Shown: in pieces, positions 35,201-44,265 of the stretch | How the letters are laid out: the number at the start of each line of letters is the position of its first letter | Numbering within the stretch: position 1 is the first letter of the stretch | NCBI GenBank assembly: GCA_008125075.1 | Contig: VLTH01000002.1 | Location: forward strand, 3,091,009 to 3,142,330 | Direction: 5' to 3' | DNA length: 51,322 nucleotides | Source: Acetivibrio alkalicellulosi | Lineage (GTDB): Bacteria > Bacillota > Clostridia > Acetivibrionales > Acetivibrionaceae | Notes under the pieces: generated by a model | Database searches by the model: none | What the model was told of the DNA's origin: nothing | Seen by the model: the letters and a program-made list of their open reading frames with translations, nothing else | Made by a program: the position numbers and the translations under genes

Positions 35201-35378
35201 TTTATTTTATCATGTATTTTTGAAACTAAACTCAGAAGTTGATGGTGGTTATTTATAATTAGCATTACCTATTAATTTTTAATAGTGCACCCTGATTTGA
35301 TTATTGCACTTTAATGATATAAAATATAATTATGCAAATTTAACTATAATAAAAAATTAGATGGAGGTTATTATATAC

Positions 35379-37514
35379 ATGAACTTCAAACCAAATAAAT
35401 GTATTTTTATAATTCTTCTGTTTTTCGTTTGTTTGACCAGTCATTCATTTTCTTTAAATACATATAAATACGCGTCTACAAATGGAAGTCCTGATGGTGA
35501 CGGCTCATTTGATAATCCCTGGGACTTAAATACCGCCTTTACAAGTAATCACGTACAACCTGGCGATACCCTATATTTGAGAGAAGGAACTTATGATACG
35601 TCTTCAATTGGTGGCAAAAGCTTTGTATGCAATTTCAAGGGAAATAGTAGCAATCCTATTACTGTTATGCCATATAATAATGAAAAAGTTATATTTGACG
35701 GCAAATATAATTCAAATGGAAACTCAACTATGAATGTAACTGGGGAATGGGTAATCTTTAAGGATTTTTACTTTACAAACAGCAATACAAATAGAATTTC
35801 TCACACATCTGACAGCTCAGATATACAGACTAATAGTGGAGTGGACTTTTCTGCTGCAAATTCAAAATTAATCAACTGTTTTATTTATGATAACATCGGT
35901 GTAGGATGTGGTTTTTGGAATCCTGCAGTTAATTCGGAACTGTATGGCTGTTTGATTTTTAATAACGGCTACTATGATAAGTCTAGAGAAAGAGGAACTG
36001 GTCACAACATATATACACAAAACCTTAATGGTACAAAATTGATACATGATAATTTTATATTTAACAGTATAAGTTTTGGGCTACATGCTTATTTTACTGG
36101 TGACAGCAACAATCCTAAAAGAAACTATCAATCAGGTTTTGACATACAGGGAAATATAAGCTTTAACAATGGATCTTTAAGTCTTAATAGTGCATATAAA
36201 AGCAATTACCTTGTAGGTGGAATGCAGCCTTATAGTGATGTTTATTTTAAAGACAATTATGCTTATATGTGGTCTGACTCTCATGGAAGAAATTATCAAT
36301 TAGGCTATAGCAATACAAATATTGATTGTACCCTTGAAAATAACTATTCTTTTAGAAGTTCAACTGCTTTTAATTTTATCGGTTTTAAGGAAATAACATT
36401 TAAAAATAATACTATTATTAATAAGGGTAGGTCAACTGCTATTTCATGTGAAGTTCCTGCTGAAAGTAATTTTGACAAATACACATTTAATAACAACCAT
36501 TATTATGGCACTGATTCAACATTTTTTAAGCACATTAATCAGAGTGGAGATTTAAATTCTGGAGACTTTTCTTTTTGGGAGGAATTTACCAAAAGTAAAG
36601 ATGAGAGTACTTTTACAAAAGGCTTACCTGATAAAAATTTAGTTTCTGTACGAACCAACAAATATGAAAAGGGTCGGGCAAATATTGTAATATATAATTA
36701 TTTAGAAAGTGATTATCAGGAAATAGATGTATCCCACGTTTTAGAAAATGGCTCCCCATATTACATTTATGATGTAGAAAATATTTTTGATAGCCCTATA
36801 CTAACTGGTATATACGACGGTTCACTTTTAAATGTACCAATGAATCTCACCCATTGCCAACAACCAAATGGCAACTTAGATATTAACCTTAAACATACTT
36901 CAAAAGAATTTGGTGCCTTTTTAATATTGAGTCGTCCATTAGACAAAAATCATAAAACAACGGAAGATACCTCTATAAAATTTAAAGACATAGCAGGCTA
37001 TGAATGGGCTAAAAAACAAATAAACACCCTTGCATCTAAGGGTATAATCAACGGAACATCAACTAATACTTACAGTCCTGGAGAAAAAATAAAGAGGGCA
37101 GATGCAGTTGTACTAATAATAAAGGCTTTGGGTTTAGAATCGGATTTTTCTGAAAATTTTTCAGATGTTTCAAAGGAAAAATATTATTATGAAGCTGTGG
37201 GAATTGCAAAAAAACTCAACATTATATCTGGAATTGGTGATAATAAATTTAATCCTGAAACTCCTATAAAGAGGCAGGACTTAATGGTAATTGTATACAG
37301 TGCGCTTAAAGCTGCTGGCTTAATTATTGAAGATATTAATGTCTCAGAATTGGAAAAATTCAAGGATGCTTCTTATATTTCTGACTATGCCATAGAGAGT
37401 ATAGCTTCCCTAGTTAAAGAAGAAATAATAGCAGGAAATGCTAATAAAGAACTTTCTCCTTTAAAAAACATAACAAGAGCAGAAACCGCTGCAATAATTT
37501 ATAAAATACATTAA
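35379..37514 (+). CDS. SLH-anchored right-handed beta-helix protein (polysaccharide-lyase-like)
   Basis: Exported protein of 711 aa: signal peptide (1-26), a beta-helix domain at about 27-360 beginning YASTNGSPDGDGSFDNPWDL and LQPGDTL-type turns as in PL9-like pectate lyases, a beta region to about 530, then three SLH repeats (about 540-711). SLH repeats are recognisable as FKDIAGYEWAKKQINTLASK, GIINGTSTNTYSPGEKIKRA and ITRAETAAIIYKI. It would be held on the cell wall and cut or bind pectin-like glycans. The ATG at 35379 follows GGAGG, which lies in the longer frame from 35361. Catalytic residues cannot be fixed by eye. Confidence 0.85.
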   Translation: MNFKPNKCIFIILLFFVCLTSHSFSLNTYKYASTNGSPDGDGSFDNPWDLNTAFTSNHVQPGDTLYLREGTYDTSSIGGKSFVCNFKGNSSNPITVMPYNNEKVIFDGKYNSNGNSTMNVTGEWVIFKDFYFTNSNTNRISHTSDSSDIQTNSGVDFSAANSKLINCFIYDNIGVGCGFWNPAVNSELYGCLIFNNGYYDKSRERGTGHNIYTQNLNGTKLIHDNFIFNSISFGLHAYFTGDSNNPKRNYQSGFDIQGNISFNNGSLSLNSAYKSNYLVGGMQPYSDVYFKDNYAYMWSDSHGRNYQLGYSNTNIDCTLENNYSFRSSTAFNFIGFKEITFKNNTIINKGRSTAISCEVPAESNFDKYTFNNNHYYGTDSTFFKHINQSGDLNSGDFSFWEEFTKSKDESTFTKGLPDKNLVSVRTNKYEKGRANIVIYNYLESDYQEIDVSHVLENGSPYYIYDVENIFDSPILTGIYDGSLLNVPMNLTHCQQPNGNLDINLKHTSKEFGAFLILSRPLDKNHKTTEDTSIKFKDIAGYEWAKKQINTLASKGIINGTSTNTYSPGEKIKRADAVVLIIKALGLESDFSENFSDVSKEKYYYEAVGIAKKLNIISGIGDNKFNPETPIKRQDLMVIVYSALKAAGLIIEDINVSELEKFKDASYISDYAIESIASLVKEEIIAGNANKELSPLKNITRAETAAIIYKIH

Positions 37515-37572
37515 TCTGGCAAAACATCATTATTTTTCTATAATTTTTTCAAGTTCTTTAACCTGGTCTTTA
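37511..37572. repeat. 62-bp repeat, copy 1
   Basis: Close to 42311-42371, with few changes. It starts within the stop codon of the SLH gene. On the minus strand both copies encode KDQVKEL(E/D)K just before a stop. Confidence 0.75.
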
Positions 37573-37622
37573 CCTGAAGGTTTGTCAATAGCTACTCGAA
37601 AAAATGAGGAGTTTTTACTCAT
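37530..37622 (-). CDS. Possible 30-codon ORF coupled to the radical SAM operon
   Basis: The ATG overlaps the stop codon of the preceding radical SAM gene (TATGAGTAA), with AAGG in front. It gives MSKNSSFFRVAIDKPSGKDQ and VKELEKIIEK. Either a small peptide of the operon, or the tail of a lost gene: its 3' half recurs at 42311. It has no Cys and no obvious RiPP leader, so a precursor role is speculative. Confidence 0.35.
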   Translation of the reverse strand: MSKNSSFFRVAIDKPSGKDQVKELEKIIEK

Positions 37623-38649
37623 ACCTTAGCAAAACATCCTCATTATCTACCCAACTTCCATTTAGATTTCCATTTGGGTGAAAAACCATTTCATAAACAA
37701 TGTCTTTATGTTTTTCTTTTTCTTCATAAAGCTTTATTAAATCAGCACTTTCTGAAACACAGTCAATACTTTTGTACTTGTATATTTCAACATAATAATA
37801 ATAGCCCAATATATTAAGCTGTGGTACAAATCTGTCAGGATATTTATCAAATTCCCCCCAAATTTCATTAAGTTTTATCTTATTTTCAATACAATATGCT
37901 TTTTTTTCGGTGTTAATCATATTGTCCATGTCATAATCCATTAATTCTCTGAAAATAACATTGTCAATTCCCAACTCATTATAGAAATCCAAATAATTCA
38001 TAATTTCATGGATATTATTTATTCCAGCTTTAAGAAGCAGGCAGCTTAGTCTCGGCCTCAAACCTCTTTTTAAAGCATACTTAATAATATATGACAGTTC
38101 TTTATTAGAACAGTATTGATTATTTTCAAACTTCATTATGTTCTGGTTTATTTGGTCATTATAATGTGCCCTGCTGATATTTAGATGAACAAATCCACTA
38201 TTAATAAGATGCTCAAGCACTGTCTTCCCTCTTATATTGTCAAGTAAACCACTGCCATTAGTTGTAATGGTTCTTTTTCTGAAACCATGTTTTTTTACCA
38301 GATCTAAAATATCAACAATTCTACTGCATTTTGTAGGCTCACCACCAGTAATTGAAATACTAGGGTTTAAAGGCCTTATTATTGCTAAAACTTTATCTAG
38401 TCTTTGTAAATATTCATAATCATCTGAAATTTTATGTTTTTTATACATCTGTTTTCGGCTCTCAAACCTTAACTGGGCAACACAAAATTCGCAGTCAGCA
38501 TTGCAATAATCATCTGAAAATATGGAGAAATTCACATTATGATATACCCGTTTTTTTAGTCCGTTAAAGTCAAAATCTATAAGATTGAACTTATTTATAT
38601 CAAATAAGTACTGCCTCTTTTCCCTATATGATCTATTAAAGCTATTCAT
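37615..38649 (-). CDS. Radical SAM protein
   Basis: Protein of 344 aa. The [4Fe-4S] motif is CNADCEFC (CxxxCxxC), with the SAM-binding glycine motif ITGGEPT and TTNGSG. Paralogue of the gene just upstream (shared order: cluster motif, GGEPT, TNGTG/TNGSG, ..., MPDG/HPNG near the end). The reaction is unknown. The ATG at 38649 lies after GGGGGA and overlaps the upstream stop by 8 bases. The longer frame to 38763 is only an overlap with the upstream gene. Confidence 0.85.
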   Translation of the reverse strand: MNSFNRSYREKRQYLFDINKFNLIDFDFNGLKKRVYHNVNFSIFSDDYCNADCEFCVAQLRFESRKQMYKKHKISDDYEYLQRLDKVLAIIRPLNPSISITGGEPTKCSRIVDILDLVKKHGFRKRTITTNGSGLLDNIRGKTVLEHLINSGFVHLNISRAHYNDQINQNIMKFENNQYCSNKELSYIIKYALKRGLRPRLSCLLLKAGINNIHEIMNYLDFYNELGIDNVIFRELMDYDMDNMINTEKKAYCIENKIKLNEIWGEFDKYPDRFVPQLNILGYYYYVEIYKYKSIDCVSESADLIKLYEEKEKHKDIVYEMVFHPNGNLNGSWVDNEDVLLRYE

Positions 38650-39616
38650 TAATATCCCCCAATAATCTTTCATTTGGTTTATTATTACGAGCAATATACA
38701 CTTCCCCATCTGGCATAAAAACAAAATCCCTAATAAGCTCCCTATCATCTTTAAACTTTTCACGATAGCATTTTACAATAGACTCCTTATATCTGTATAC
38801 ATTAACCAGATAGTACTCACCTTGCATAGTACGAATTTTTTCAAAACGAGAATCACTGTCCAGTTGATTCATAATAGGCTCTATGTCTACAAATTTTTCT
38901 TTTCTATTCACCTTTGGTACTTTAACCATTTCTCTAAAAATTGTAGATTTAATATTTAACTTTCTATAATACTCGTGAAAGCTTATAAGGTCTTCAAGAG
39001 AATCAATTCCAAACTTATGCAGCACACAACTTATTCTAAAACTCATATGATTTACATTGCAAAATGTGGCTACCGTCTCAATGTCCTTATTTGTAAAGCA
39101 TATACCCATTAGCTTTTGATTATTTTTATCAATATGGCTGGACCTACTCAAGTTGATATTATTGGTTAATCCATTTTCAAGCATATGCTGCAAAAGCAAT
39201 TTACCCTCATAACGTTTAAGTAATCCTGTACCATTTGTAGGAAAGGATCTATTGAGTAAACCAAATTCTTTTACAATCCCCATTATAGAAAGGATTCTAT
39301 GGCTTATTGTAGGCTCTCCACCACATATGTGAACAGTGGGTTTTAAATGTTTTAGTAACTTTAAAGCTTCCCTCAATTTTAAAAAATACAGATTATCATC
39401 TTCAATTTCCTTGCAACTTTTAATGTTCTCATCAAAATGGTTGATACAAAAAGCACATTTTGCATTACAATAAAGACTTGGATATATCATAATGGAGCAA
39501 TGACTATCTACTAGCCTGCTTTTCCCATTTACCTCTATATATTGAGAATCATATATTTCAACATTGTGAGTTTCTGTTTTCAAGCTATACCCATCAGAAA
39601 ATTTAATGGTATTCAT
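38642..39616 (-). CDS. Radical SAM protein
   Basis: Protein of 324 aa with the cluster motif CNAKCAFC, glycine motif ICGGEPTISHRIL and FPTNGTGLL. The C-terminal region ends FVFMPDGEVYIARNNKP. A tandem paralogue of the next gene, suggesting two related but distinct reactions on one substrate. It starts 4 bases after the methyltransferase stop. Substrate unknown. Confidence 0.85.
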   Translation of the reverse strand: MNTIKFSDGYSLKTETHNVEIYDSQYIEVNGKSRLVDSHCSIMIYPSLYCNAKCAFCINHFDENIKSCKEIEDDNLYFLKLREALKLLKHLKPTVHICGGEPTISHRILSIMGIVKEFGLLNRSFPTNGTGLLKRYEGKLLLQHMLENGLTNNINLSRSSHIDKNNQKLMGICFTNKDIETVATFCNVNHMSFRISCVLHKFGIDSLEDLISFHEYYRKLNIKSTIFREMVKVPKVNRKEKFVDIEPIMNQLDSDSRFEKIRTMQGEYYLVNVYRYKESIVKCYREKFKDDRELIRDFVFMPDGEVYIARNNKPNERLLGDINE

Positions 39617-39620
39617 TTTA

Positions 39621-40076
39621 TCAGCCCTTTTTAAAAATAATTTCTTCGTGTCTATTTGCCGTTGTCTTATTTTCAATATCCCGTCTCTTTAAAATTTGAT
39701 AGCCAATGTTTTCAAATATATGTATGTACTCTCGGTAGCTTTTGCTAAACCACATATCCTTCATATTGCATACACCGTGGTAGTATATGGTATCTAGCAT
39801 AACATTTATATCAAAGTATTCTTTGCGTGGTTCTATAACCCTAATAATGCCTTCTGGCTTAATATATCTGTCTAATGCAATAATACTATCTTCAAGATCA
39901 TAAATATGATGCAATACATTACGACATCTCAATTCATCAATACTAAGAGGCTTTAAATCAGTTATGGTATGTGAAACAGGATCATACCAATAATCAAGAT
40001 ATGGATAGGTAGTGATATCGCATGTCTTATAACCTGGCTCTGGCTTTAATCCACATCCAAAATCTATTTTTAACAC
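39621..40076 (-). CDS. Small class I SAM methyltransferase-like protein
   Basis: Protein of 151 aa. Motif I is reduced to IDFGCGLKPEPGYKTCDI; the RNVLHHIYDLEDSIIALDRY segment fits motif IV-V of methyltransferase type 11/12, and IKPEGIIRVIEP follows. Shorter than most in the family but with the core intact. GTG start overlaps the preceding TAG by one base, so it is translationally coupled. Confidence 0.75.
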   Translation of the reverse strand: MLKIDFGCGLKPEPGYKTCDITTYPYLDYWYDPVSHTITDLKPLSIDELRCRNVLHHIYDLEDSIIALDRYIKPEGIIRVIEPRKEYFDINVMLDTIYYHGVCNMKDMWFSKSYREYIHIFENIGYQILKRRDIENKTTANRHEEIIFKKG

Positions 40077-40741
40077 TACAACAACCTTCCTTCATGTTCA
40101 CTTCTTGCTATTAGATCCTTATTAAAACAGGTACCGTCAGTGGAATATAAAAACCAATCATCTATGTTCTGAACAATTACAGGCTTCTCATAGTCCTTGT
40201 TTCCTGACAACTTCCCATAGGATTGAAGGTAATAAATATTTGAAATAGCTCCAAGATTATTATTGTTGATTTCATCTCGGATTAATTGGTCTTGGTTTCT
40301 TAATCTTACGTTTAGTTTTATGTTGAATCCTTCAATAAATTCAGTTGCCAGATGCCAATCCAATGCTTTTTCAAAACATCGTGGATTTTCCTTGTGGAGC
40401 CAATAATTAATACTAAGCTTAACAGTTATCGGTATTTTGTTGTACTTATTAAAATCCACCAATCTCACAAAATGTGAATCTAATAGAATTCCATTGGTAG
40501 ATAAAATGATTTTTTTACACCGTTTTGTACTCCTTGCATACTCCAAAAATAAATAAAGGTCTTCATGAAGCAACGGCTCTCCACCTTCTAATTGCAGCTC
40601 AAAATCTTTTTTATGAAAGTCAATAATCTCTTTATATTTGTTAAAGCTCATATATGTGCTCTTTTCTGTCCCTGAGTACATACAACAGAAAGGACAGTTT
40701 GTATTACATTGATTTGTTATATTTATGTATATCCTAATCAT
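40076..40741 (-). CDS. Radical SAM protein, compact
   Basis: Protein of 221 aa. INITNQCNTNCPFCCMYSGT holds the CxxxCxxC cluster motif, followed by LQLEGGEPLLHEDLY and LSTNGILL. First gene of the operon; AAGGAGA in front of ATG at 40741. It is more divergent from the two later paralogues. A role as an initiating enzyme or a metallo-activator is possible; no substrate is known. Confidence 0.85.
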   Translation of the reverse strand: MIRIYINITNQCNTNCPFCCMYSGTEKSTYMSFNKYKEIIDFHKKDFELQLEGGEPLLHEDLYLFLEYARSTKRCKKIILSTNGILLDSHFVRLVDFNKYNKIPITVKLSINYWLHKENPRCFEKALDWHLATEFIEGFNIKLNVRLRNQDQLIRDEINNNNLGAISNIYYLQSYGKLSGNKDYEKPVIVQNIDDWFLYSTDGTCFNKDLIARSEHEGRLL

Positions 40742-41023
40742 ATATCTCCTTAAACCTTCAAAAATCAATAATTATAGCAAAATCCTCTGGGAAAGTGGTA
40801 TAATTTTATACTTAAAAATACCAATTAGAGAGGATATCATATGAAAATTATATCAGAAAATGTCTCAAATTAAAACAATTTCTCAACCTTTACAGTATAA
40901 AAAAGTACATCCTAGTTGCATCTTTTATATAAATATATTCTTTAACTTTTTACTTGGTTTACTGTTGAACACTGTAGAAATATGTTTTTATAAGTTATAT
41001 CTTATAAAAATTAACAAATTACC
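40742..41023. other. Divergent intergenic region
   Basis: Contains the radical SAM operon leader. A 10-codon plus-strand frame at 40841-40873 with a good GAGAGG site is too short to call. Confidence 0.4.
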
Positions 41024-41052
41024 TTGAACTAAAGATGTAACTGTGGTAATAT
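41024..41052 (+). promoter_or_regulatory. Promoter of the DUF4143-type ATPase gene
   Basis: TTGAAC, 17-base spacer, TAATAT (41047-41052), about 35 bases before the ATG. Confidence 0.6.
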
Positions 41053-41086
41053 AGTTTCCAGATATGGCAAAGGAGGACTTCAAATT

Positions 41087-42301
41087 ATGATTAATCGAGA
41101 GTTATATATGAGCCGCATCCGTCCTTTTATTGGAAGTGAGCTTATTAAGGTTTTAACAGGCATCCGCCGTAGCGGAAAATCCGTCATGTTGAATTTGATC
41201 CAGCGAGATCTGATGTCCTCAGGTGTAAATGAAAATCAGTTTATTTCTATCAACTTTGAGAATATGAGCAATTCACACCTTTGCTTTGCAGAGGCATTGC
41301 ATGAGGAAGTTATTCAGCGCGTAAATGGCTTTTCTGGTAAAGCATATCTTTTTTTTGACGAGATTCAAGAAGTGATAGGCTGGGAAAAATGTATCAATTC
41401 CTTTCGGATTGAATTTGACTGTGATATCTATATCACTGGCTCAAATGCCAAGCTTCTTTCGGGTGAGCTGGCCACTTACCTTTCAGGAAGGTATGTAGAG
41501 TTTGTGATTTATCCCTTTTCCTTTGGAGAATTTTCAGAACTGTATAATACAGTTTTTCCTGACTCCGATTCGAGATTGATGTTTACCCAGTATCTGACCG
41601 AAGGAGGGATGCCTTATTTGAGCAATCTTCGTTACGCTGAGCAGCCAAGCCGTCAGTATCTGCAAGACCTCTATAACTCCGTTGTCCTTAAAGATATTGT
41701 GAAACGCAACAGTATCAGGGATGTTGATCTGCTAGAGCGTATCATAGCATATATTACGGCAAATGTGGGAACGACTTTCTCCGCTACGGCAATTTCAAAA
41801 TATCTCAAAAGCGAGGGGCGTACTGTTGCACCAGAAACAATCTTGAACTATATTAAAGCTTGCGAGGATTCCTTTTTGTTCTACCGCGTCCGAAGACAGG
41901 ATTTACAAGGTAAGAAGATTCTCACTGTCAATGAAAAATACTACATTGCTGACCATGGAATAAGGGAGGCTGTTTTCGGCGGGAATATGAAAGACATCAA
42001 TCTCATTTTTGAAAACATTGTTTTTTTGGAACTGCTACGACGAGGATATAATGTCACAGTTGGAAAAGCAGTAGATAAAGAGATTGATTTTATTGCCCAA
42101 AAGCAAACTCAAAAAATCTATATTCAGGTGGCTTATCTGCTTGCTTCTGAGGAAACGATCCAGCGTGAGTTCGGGGCATATGATAGTATCAGGGATAACT
42201 TCCCTAAGTATGTTGTCTCATATGATGAATTTGATATGGGCAAAGATGGTATAAAACATATGAATATACGGGAGTTCTTGTTGGCTGAGCAGTGGAATTG
42301 A
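41087..42301 (+). CDS. AAA_14/DUF4143-type ATPase
   Basis: Protein of 404 aa: N-terminal AAA_14 ATPase with Walker A GIRRSGKS, Walker B YLFFDEIQ and sensor segment YITGSNAKLL, then a winged-helix part and a C-terminal DUF4143 nuclease-like fold with DKEIDFIAQ ... YIQVAY. The family is widespread in mobile and accessory DNA; its function is unclear. Codons are richer in GC (CGC, GGC, CTG) than the neighbouring genes, which points to recent transfer. Ribosome binding site GGAGG. Confidence 0.9.
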   Translation: MINRELYMSRIRPFIGSELIKVLTGIRRSGKSVMLNLIQRDLMSSGVNENQFISINFENMSNSHLCFAEALHEEVIQRVNGFSGKAYLFFDEIQEVIGWEKCINSFRIEFDCDIYITGSNAKLLSGELATYLSGRYVEFVIYPFSFGEFSELYNTVFPDSDSRLMFTQYLTEGGMPYLSNLRYAEQPSRQYLQDLYNSVVLKDIVKRNSIRDVDLLERIIAYITANVGTTFSATAISKYLKSEGRTVAPETILNYIKACEDSFLFYRVRRQDLQGKKILTVNEKYYIADHGIREAVFGGNMKDINLIFENIVFLELLRRGYNVTVGKAVDKEIDFIAQKQTQKIYIQVAYLLASEETIQREFGAYDSIRDNFPKYVVSYDEFDMGKDGIKHMNIREFLLAEQWN

Positions 42302-42310
42302 GATTCTAAT

Positions 42311-42371
42311 TTAATCTGGCGAAACATCATTATTTCTCTATAATTTATCAAGTTCTTTAACCTGATCTTTA
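42311..42371. repeat. 62-bp repeat, copy 2
   Basis: Copy of 37511-37572, 9 bases past the ATPase stop. The minus strand reads NLFQNKDQVKELDKL then a stop. Confidence 0.75.
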
Positions 42372-42443
42372 TTTTGAAAAAGGTTGCAAAGAAAACTTTA
42401 GAGATCCATTATATCTTTTATCAATATGCATCCTAAAAAATAA

Positions 42444-42471
42444 TTGAAATAAAAGATGTTTATAGTATAAT
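42444..42471 (+). promoter_or_regulatory. Promoter of the ATPase-nuclease gene
   Basis: TTGAAA (42444-42449), a 16-base spacer and TATAAT (42466-42471), 30 bases before the start. Confidence 0.7.
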
Positions 42472-42500
42472 TAAATTAAAAATATTGGTAGGTGAAAACT

Positions 42501-44045
42501 TTGAGAAAATTTAACATAGCAGGCGTATGTATTCCAGACAAACACTATATGGTAGATATAAGTAACACAATATCAAAAGCAGAGCACTTAATTGATGATG
42601 GAGAATACTTTACAATAAATAGAGCAAGACAATATGGTAAAACTACTACTATGTTTATGGTGCAAAAAAAGATACAACATAGATATGATGTTATAGCAAC
42701 AAGTTTTGAAGGCTTAGGAAGTGATATTTTTAAAGAGGAACGTAATTTTTCTGGCACTGTTTTAGAAGTTTTCGCAAAAGATATAAGATTTACGAATAAA
42801 AAACTTTCAGATAAAATTAATAAAATGAATAAAAACATAACTACAATAGAAAAATTATCTAGCGTAATAACAGATATATGTTATGAAAATGATAAAAAAA
42901 TTGTTCTTATGATAGATGAAGTGGATAAAAGCAGTGATAATCAAACATTCCTGCACTTTTTAGGAATGCTAAGGAACAAATTTTTAAATAGGAATATGGA
43001 ACGTGACTATACTTTTCATAGTGTAATACTAGCTGGAGTATATGATGTTAAAAATCTAAAATTAAAGTTAGCACAAGATGAAGAAAAAAAATATAACAGC
43101 CCTTGGAATATTGCTGTAGATTTTAAAGCTAATATGAGCTTTAATCCCAAAGAAATATCATCAATGCTAGAAGAATATGAAAAAGATTATAAAACAGGAA
43201 TGGATATTCAATTATTAAGTAAAGAATTATACTATTATACAAGTGGATATCCCTTTTTAGTAAGTAAGTTATGTAAATTAATCGATGAAGATTTAGGTAA
43301 AAATTGGACTGTACAGGGAATACAAGAATCCGTTAAATTAATATTAAAGCAAAAAAACACATTATTTGATGATGTTATGAAAAATTTAGAAAATAATAAA
43401 GAATTATATGACAGTATATATGCCCAACTAATATTAGGACATGAATATACATTTAATATTGATAATCCTATAGATCAATTAGGATATATGTATGGTATAT
43501 TTAGAGAACAAGATAATACAAGAATAATACACAATAAAATATTTGAACAGCGTATATATGAATATATGGCAGCTAAACTAGAGCAAAGAGAAAACCTAAC
43601 ACCCTATAGTTACAAAAATAACTTTATTGATTTAAATGGAGATTTAGATGTAAAAGTATTGCTTGATAAATTCCAACAGATGATGAAAGAAGAGTACAGC
43701 AACAAAGATAAGGAGTTTTTAGAAAGAGAAGGCAGGCTTTTATTTATGGCTTTTTTAAGACCAGTAATAAATGGAGTGGGTTTTGCTCTAAAAGAAGTGC
43801 AAATATCTCAAGAACAGAGGTTAGATATAGTAATAACATACAATAATAAAAAATATGTGGTAGAATTAAAAAAATGGTATGGAGAAAAATATCATCAAAA
43901 AGGTTTAGATCAATTGGATAAATATTTAGATAATCAAGGCTTAAAAGAAGGATATTTGATAATATTTAACTTTAATCAAAATAAAGAATATATAAATAAA
44001 TATGAAGGTATAAATAATAAGCAAATATATCAGGTAATTGTGTAA
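42501..44045 (+). CDS. AAA-like ATPase with C-terminal PD-(D/E)XK nuclease domain
   Basis: Protein of 514 aa. The N-terminal ATPase has a P-loop variant (INRARQYGKTTT) and Walker B IVLMIDEVDK. The C-terminal part carries the PD-(D/E)XK core RLDIVITYNNKKYVVELKKW. Similar AAA/DUF1703-type fusions are common as multicopy genes in clostridia and Bacteroidetes, with unknown function. TTG at 42501 is favoured since GGTAGGTG is in front of it; a GTG at 42492 overlaps that site. AT-rich like its neighbours. Confidence 0.85.
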   Translation: MRKFNIAGVCIPDKHYMVDISNTISKAEHLIDDGEYFTINRARQYGKTTTMFMVQKKIQHRYDVIATSFEGLGSDIFKEERNFSGTVLEVFAKDIRFTNKKLSDKINKMNKNITTIEKLSSVITDICYENDKKIVLMIDEVDKSSDNQTFLHFLGMLRNKFLNRNMERDYTFHSVILAGVYDVKNLKLKLAQDEEKKYNSPWNIAVDFKANMSFNPKEISSMLEEYEKDYKTGMDIQLLSKELYYYTSGYPFLVSKLCKLIDEDLGKNWTVQGIQESVKLILKQKNTLFDDVMKNLENNKELYDSIYAQLILGHEYTFNIDNPIDQLGYMYGIFREQDNTRIIHNKIFEQRIYEYMAAKLEQRENLTPYSYKNNFIDLNGDLDVKVLLDKFQQMMKEEYSNKDKEFLEREGRLLFMAFLRPVINGVGFALKEVQISQEQRLDIVITYNNKKYVVELKKWYGEKYHQKGLDQLDKYLDNQGLKEGYLIIFNFNQNKEYINKYEGINNKQIYQVIV

Positions 44046-44217
44046 TATAAAGTTGAATATCTTTTAGAATCCTATTATTTTATCGGATATGAAAGTATTG
44101 CAAAGTAATTATTTTACATAGCATTGGCGTGTTTCTTTACTAGCTAAGCTATAATTCATTAATTTTTTTCAAATTTTTATTTATCTGTATTTTCAAAACA
44201 ACCATCCCCCTGACACT

Positions 44218-44245
44218 TTGACAATACACTGTTAAGTGATATAAT
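44218..44245 (+). promoter_or_regulatory. Promoter of the Rpn-like gene
   Basis: TTGACA (44218-44223), 16-base spacer and TATAAT (44240-44245): consensus boxes, 20 bases before the start. Confidence 0.8.
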
Positions 44246-44265
44246 ATAAATAGGACGGTGATGCG

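Noticed and set aside
40841-40873. 10-codon frame with a good ribosome binding site upstream of the radical SAM operon (opposite strand)
   Set aside because: Too short, opposite orientation, and no core-peptide features.
44207-44223. Partial REP-like word CCCCCTGACAC near the Rpn promoter
   Set aside because: Only 11 bases match and the core GACGGTTCTT is absent; probably chance or a very worn copy.
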